From Bacilliculturomica massiliensis (GTDB lineage Bacteria > Bacillota > Clostridia > Peptostreptococcales > Anaerovoracaceae): 64,000 nt of DNA. The position numbers and the translations under genes were made by a program. Of this stretch, positions 61,245 to 64,000 are shown one piece after another. Under the pieces are notes generated by a model. That model was not told the origin of the DNA. It saw only the letters and a list, made by a program, of their open reading frames with translations, and did not search any database. The DNA lies in contig NZ_LR027603.1 in the NCBI RefSeq assembly GCF_900605495.1, forward strand, positions 1,831,262 through 1,895,261, written 5' to 3'. Positions within the stretch are counted from its first letter, which is position 1. Each line of letters starts with the position of its first letter.

Positions 61245-61985
61245 TTACTCCCCCTTTCTTTCCTTCAGCGCGCCCAGGTTGTAATACGGCACCACTTCTT
61301 TTTCGATCCAGTCCACCGACTGCTTCACGCTCATTCCCCAGTTGGTGGGACATGGGCACAGGACCTCTACCAGGGAATAACCCTCGCCGGAGAGCTGAGC
61401 CTCGATGGCGTCTCTCACGTAGCCCTTCAGGCGGTTGATCTCCTTGGCGCTGTGCACGGAACCCCGGGCCACATAGGCCACGTTCGGGAACTCCGCCACG
61501 ATCTCGGGCACCTTGATGGGCAGGCCCGTCTCGTCTGTATTGCGCCCGTGGACGCTGCTGGTGGTCACCTGACCGGGCATGGTGGTCCAGGACATCTGGC
61601 CGCCGGTCATGGCGAAGTTGTTGTTGTTCACCACAAATACGGTAATGGGTTCGTTGCGGTAAGCCGCGTTCAACGTCTCCGCCAGGCCGATGACGTACGC
61701 GTCGCCGTCGCCCTGATAGGCGATGGAGAGCAGATCTTTTCTCGCTACCTTGACTCCTGTGGCTGTGGAAGCGCCTCTTCCGTGGGCGCACTGGATCTTG
61801 TCTCCGTTCCAGCTGGAGTTCATGTTGCAAGAACATCCTACACCCAGAGTCAGTATGGTCTTATTTTCAAACCCCTTTTCCTGGATCACTTCCGCGATAA
61901 GCCGATTTAAAATACCGTGGCCGCATCCCGGACAGAAGGAGTTCGCAATGCTTACCATCGTTGGCGTCGTCTTTGTAACTGCCAT
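61245..61985 (-). CDS. 2-oxoacid:ferredoxin oxidoreductase, beta (TPP-binding) subunit (operon II)
   Basis: A 246-residue TPP subunit with FCPGCGHGILNRL, the TPP/Mg motif GDGDAYVIGLAETLNAAYRN and VVNNNNFAMTGGQMSWTTMP. It follows the alpha subunit without a gap and precedes gamma by two bases. It is close in sequence to the beta subunit at 20212-20949, indicating gene duplication or separate acquisition of related complexes. Confidence 0.94.
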   Translation of the reverse strand: MAVTKTTPTMVSIANSFCPGCGHGILNRLIAEVIQEKGFENKTILTLGVGCSCNMNSSWNGDKIQCAHGRGASTATGVKVARKDLLSIAYQGDGDAYVIGLAETLNAAYRNEPITVFVVNNNNFAMTGGQMSWTTMPGQVTTSSVHGRNTDETGLPIKVPEIVAEFPNVAYVARGSVHSAKEINRLKGYVRDAIEAQLSGEGYSLVEVLCPCPTNWGMSVKQSVDWIEKEVVPYYNLGALKERKGE

Positions 61986-63035
61986 TTAGAACACCTCCTT
62001 TTCCTGGCCGGCTATGACCCTCTCACAAAATTCCGTGATCTCCTTCGTCTTGGGGATCTTCTGTCCGCTGAACAGCCCGTAGACAGGGATATTGGTCTCA
62101 AATTCTTTTTTAGCGGCCAGCGCCACGTCCTCGATCAGCTGACCGGCGTCTGTGGATTCCACGGAGATGAACGCCTTCACATTGCCTTTCGCTTCCTTAA
62201 ACGCGTTGTAGGGGAAGGGCCACACGGTGATGGGCCGGATCAGGCCGGCCTTCTGTCCCTTGGCTCTCAGCTGATCCACGGCGTTTCTCGCCGTTCTGGA
62301 GGGAAGCCCGAAGGCTACGAATATGTATTCCGCGTCCTCCACCTGATAGCTCTCCCAACGCTGCTCCTCGGCCGCGATCCGTTCATACTTTTCTTTTACC
62401 ATTCTCGGTTTATCCGGATTGGCGATCCTGCCGTGGGGCCGGTTCGTTCCGTCGAAGGTCCAGCCCAGATCCTCGGTGCGCTCCTTGAATTCGGGGAATT
62501 CGACGGGTTCCATCATCTGGCCCAGGGCCGCCTCGGAGAGGATCTCCACAGGATTTCTGTATTTCTCCGCCAGGTCGAAGACCTCGTACATGAGGTCTAC
62601 CGTTTCCTGAATGCTGTTGGGCGCCAGGACGATGACTCTGTAGTCGCCGTTTCCGCCGCCTCTGGTATCTCTCAGGTAGTCAGTCTGCGCCGAATCCAGC
62701 GTTCCCAGGCCGGGCCCCCATCTCTGTACGTTGACCAGAACGGAAGGATAGTTGTTGGCGCAGAGGTAGGCGATGCCTTCCTGCTTCAGCGAAAATCCGG
62801 GGCCGGAGGAACTGGTCATGGACCTCATTCCACAAGCGTAGGCTCCATAGATCATATAAACAGCGGCCATCTCATTTTCAGCCTGCAGAAACTTTCTCCC
62901 AAGCTCCGGCATTCTGGCTGACAAATACTCGCTCACCTCCGTCTGAGGTGTAATGGGATACCCCGCGTAAAACTGGCAGCCGGCTCTGAGGGCCGCCTCG
63001 GCAATCGCGTGATTGCCCTTCCACATTTTTTTCAT
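61986..63035 (-). CDS. 2-oxoacid:ferredoxin oxidoreductase, alpha subunit (VorB type, operon II)
   Basis: A 349-residue alpha subunit: GNHAIAEAALRAGCQFYAGY, PITPQTE, FLQAENEMAAVY and SSSGPGFSLKQEGIAYL. It resembles VorB-type subunits used for branched-chain or aryl 2-oxoacids. The ATG at 63035 follows GGAGG by 10 bases; a GTG three codons upstream is possible but its site would be too close. A short error-rich copy of bases 62407-62461 of this gene appears at the very end of the window and is an artefact. Confidence 0.92.
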   Translation of the reverse strand: MKKMWKGNHAIAEAALRAGCQFYAGYPITPQTEVSEYLSARMPELGRKFLQAENEMAAVYMIYGAYACGMRSMTSSSGPGFSLKQEGIAYLCANNYPSVLVNVQRWGPGLGTLDSAQTDYLRDTRGGGNGDYRVIVLAPNSIQETVDLMYEVFDLAEKYRNPVEILSEAALGQMMEPVEFPEFKERTEDLGWTFDGTNRPHGRIANPDKPRMVKEKYERIAAEEQRWESYQVEDAEYIFVAFGLPSRTARNAVDQLRAKGQKAGLIRPITVWPFPYNAFKEAKGNVKAFISVESTDAGQLIEDVALAAKKEFETNIPVYGLFSGQKIPKTKEITEFCERVIAGQEKEVF

Positions 63036-63059
63036 AACTCTCACTCCTCCGACTTTTCG

Positions 63060-63260
63060 CTACTCGCTGATTTCAAATACGTTGTCCGGACAGACGGTGT
63101 AGCAGAGACCGCATTTCGTGCATTTCCCGTCGTCGTGCTCCACATAATCGTACCCGTCTGCGTTCAAGTTTCCGCTGAGCTTCAGCGCCTTCACCGGGCA
63201 GGTAAAAATGCAGAACCCACAGCTCTTGCACCTCTCCGTGTTCAAACAAAGCGTCGCCAT
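63060..63260 (-). CDS. 2-oxoacid oxidoreductase delta subunit, 2x[4Fe-4S] ferredoxin (operon II)
   Basis: A 66-residue ferredoxin subunit with CKSCGFCIFTCP near residue 11 and CTKCGLCYTVCP near 47. GGAGGGAGGAACGAAAGGTT precedes the ATG. It is the first gene of operon II, whose order (delta, alpha, beta, gamma, acyl-CoA synthetase, aminotransferase) parallels operon I except for the energy-conserving enzyme. Confidence 0.93.
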   Translation of the reverse strand: MATLCLNTERCKSCGFCIFTCPVKALKLSGNLNADGYDYVEHDDGKCTKCGLCYTVCPDNVFEISE

Positions 63261-63314
63261 AACCTTTCGTTCCTCCCTCCTGGAATAGACCTGTATGACA
63301 TGAATCCTTCCGCG

Positions 63315-63363
63315 TGTGAAATTTTTGTTTCACATCACATTTCATTTTGAAATATTAATTTCA
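63315..63363. promoter_or_regulatory. Clustered inverted repeats in the operon II leader
   Basis: TGTGAAA-6-TTTCACA (63315-63334) is followed by ATTTCA-TTT-TGAAAT-ATTA-ATTTCA (63339-63363), alternating half-sites of one motif. They lie between the promoter and the first gene, a position suited to a repressor. The regulator is not identifiable. Confidence 0.55.
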
Positions 63364-63370
63364 CAATCAC

Positions 63371-63398
63371 ATTCTACCATTAAATATATTTTTGTCAA
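63371..63398 (-). promoter_or_regulatory. Sigma-A promoter of catabolic operon II
   Basis: A perfect TTGACA (63393-63398) and TAGAAT (63371-63376) with 16 bp spacing, in an A/T-rich setting about 110 bp upstream of the first gene. Confidence 0.75.
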
Positions 63399-63628
63399 CA
63401 GGGATTATATTTAATATTTATAATTATCAGAAAAATAAATTTTTGCAAAAATAGGCGGTATATCGGCTAAAAATACCCGTTTTATGGTTAAACCCTAAAA
63501 TAATTTTCTTCAATATAACTTTTGGCCGAAATGTAGCCGCCCCGTCATTTGAAAATTTCTGAAAATTATCCGGTAATTTTTTTTACAAAATTCGCGGTGC
63601 TTCTGGTCAGAGACGGCGACGCGGGATT

Positions 63629-63802
63629 ATCCACCGATGAGAGTATGTACTGAAAGTTGCGCCGTGTTGATCCACCGATGAGAGTATGTACTGAGAGTGG
63701 CGCCGTGTTGATCCACCGATGAGAGTATGCACTGAGAGTGGCGCCGTGTCGATCCACCGATGAGAGTATGTACTGAAAGTTGCGCCGTGTTGATCAACCG
63801 AT
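63629..63802. repeat. Tandem array of a 41-bp unit
   Basis: Four full copies start at 63629, 63670, 63711 and 63752. The unit begins ATCCACCGATGAGAGTATG and ends GCGCCGTGTTG, with one to four differences per copy. A fifth partial copy starts at 63793. There are no spacers, so it is not a CRISPR array. The unit length is not a multiple of three, so it does not encode a peptide repeat. Confidence 0.85.
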
Positions 63803-63834
63803 TCCCGGGAGCGGCAGGCTGATTTTTCGGCGGA

Positions 63835-63906
63835 CGGCAGGCTGCTTCCGGGCGGTGGGCTGGTTCCGGGCGGCAGGCTGCTTCCGGGCGGCAGGCTGCT
63901 TCAGAG
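63835..63906. repeat. Tandem array of an 18-bp GC-rich unit
   Basis: Four units of CGGCAGGCTGCTTCCGGG start at 63835, 63853, 63871 and 63889. The second and fourth have small changes. It directly precedes the adapter sequence at 63908. Confidence 0.75.
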
Positions 63907-63907
63907 C

Positions 63908-64000
63908 CTGTCTCTTATCCACCTCTTGATGTGTATAAGAGACCGCGGGTTATCCGGATTGGAGATCCTGCCGTGGGTCCGGGTCGTTCCGTCGCAGGGC
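63908..64000. other. Library adapter junction and chimeric tail (artefact)
   Basis: Bases 63908-63926 match the Nextera mosaic end (CTGTCTCTTATACACATCT) at 17 of 19 positions. Bases 63927-63945 match its reverse complement at 17 of 19. The last 55 bases copy 62407-62461 with six substitutions, mostly to G or C, like low-quality read ends. This is not genomic sequence. Confidence 0.9.

Noticed and set aside
63566..63757. A 63-codon minus-strand frame over the 41-bp repeats
   Set aside because: The unit length is not a multiple of three, there is no start signal, and it only reflects repeat sequence.
63629..63802. Tandem repeats as a CRISPR array
   Set aside because: The units follow each other directly with no unique spacers, and there are no cas genes.
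63908..63945. Inverted ends of a Tn5-like transposon
   Set aside because: The sequence is the synthetic Nextera mosaic end, back to back, with no transposase and with a chimeric copy after it.

Overview
The window looks like the chromosome of an anaerobic, amino-acid-fermenting Firmicute of the class Clostridia. It has strong AGGAGG-type ribosome binding sites and sigma-A promoters. It encodes two complete four-subunit 2-oxoacid:ferredoxin oxidoreductases, butyrate kinase, a PduL phosphotransacylase, an ADP-forming acyl-CoA synthetase and a glycyl-radical arylacetate decarboxylase of the HpdBCA type. I see no rRNA, CRISPR array, insertion sequence or prophage. Most genes are on the minus strand. 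The species cannot be named from the sequence alone.

Layout. 1-0.6 kb: the N-terminal part of eutH, cut by the window edge. 1.2-6.4 kb: a three-gene operon (TerB-domain protein, BrxD-like ATPase, Lhr-like helicase) that resembles a DNA-processing or anti-phage module. 6.6-15.1 kb: an AraC-GNAT regulator, a heterodimeric ABC exporter with two membrane-fusion proteins and a divergent TetR regulator, and an orphan LytTR response regulator. 15.1-16.6 kb: almost gene-free. 16.6-22.2 kb: catabolic operon I (ferredoxin, oxidoreductase alpha/beta/gamma, butyrate kinase, PduL, aminotransferase). 22.8-27 kb: a divergent SLC13-type carrier, a GntR regulator, a decayed ferredoxin and an APC permease. Copies of an ATGCAT-centred palindrome lie in front of operon I, the carrier and the permease.

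27.2-42.8 kb: an AT-richer accessory island built around a 2386-residue secreted Rhs/YD-repeat protein with a variable C-terminal tip. Downstream are a candidate immunity gene, broken Rhs fragments, lipoproteins and a PH-domain membrane protein, as in other Rhs cassette arrays. Upstream is an XRE / ECF sigma / anti-sigma operon. Two near-identical promoters, with a TGTCCC and a CGTTATATAT block 18 bp apart, precede the Rhs gene and a small secreted protein and are probably read by that sigma factor. 43.0-43.3 kb: tRNA-fMet, tRNA-Leu and tRNA-Asn.

43.7-49.1 kb: an AprBA-like flavoprotein/ferredoxin pair, an unusual array of paired T-tracts, a GntR regulator, and a DJ-1 protein with a WYL regulator. 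49.4-57 kb: RpiR regulator, hpdA, hpdC, hpdB, an MFS carrier and a sodium:solute symporter. 57.3-63.3 kb: catabolic operon II (ferredoxin, oxidoreductase alpha/beta/gamma, ADP-forming acyl-CoA synthetase, aminotransferase) behind a strong promoter. Together these could take an aromatic or branched-chain amino acid through transamination, oxidative decarboxylation, ATP formation from the acyl-CoA and, for tyrosine, decarboxylation of 4-hydroxyphenylacetate to p-cresol.

The last 0.4 kb holds two short tandem repeat arrays. It then has two inverted Nextera mosaic-end sequences followed by an error-rich copy of 62407-62461. The final ~93 bases are therefore a library or assembly artefact, not genome.
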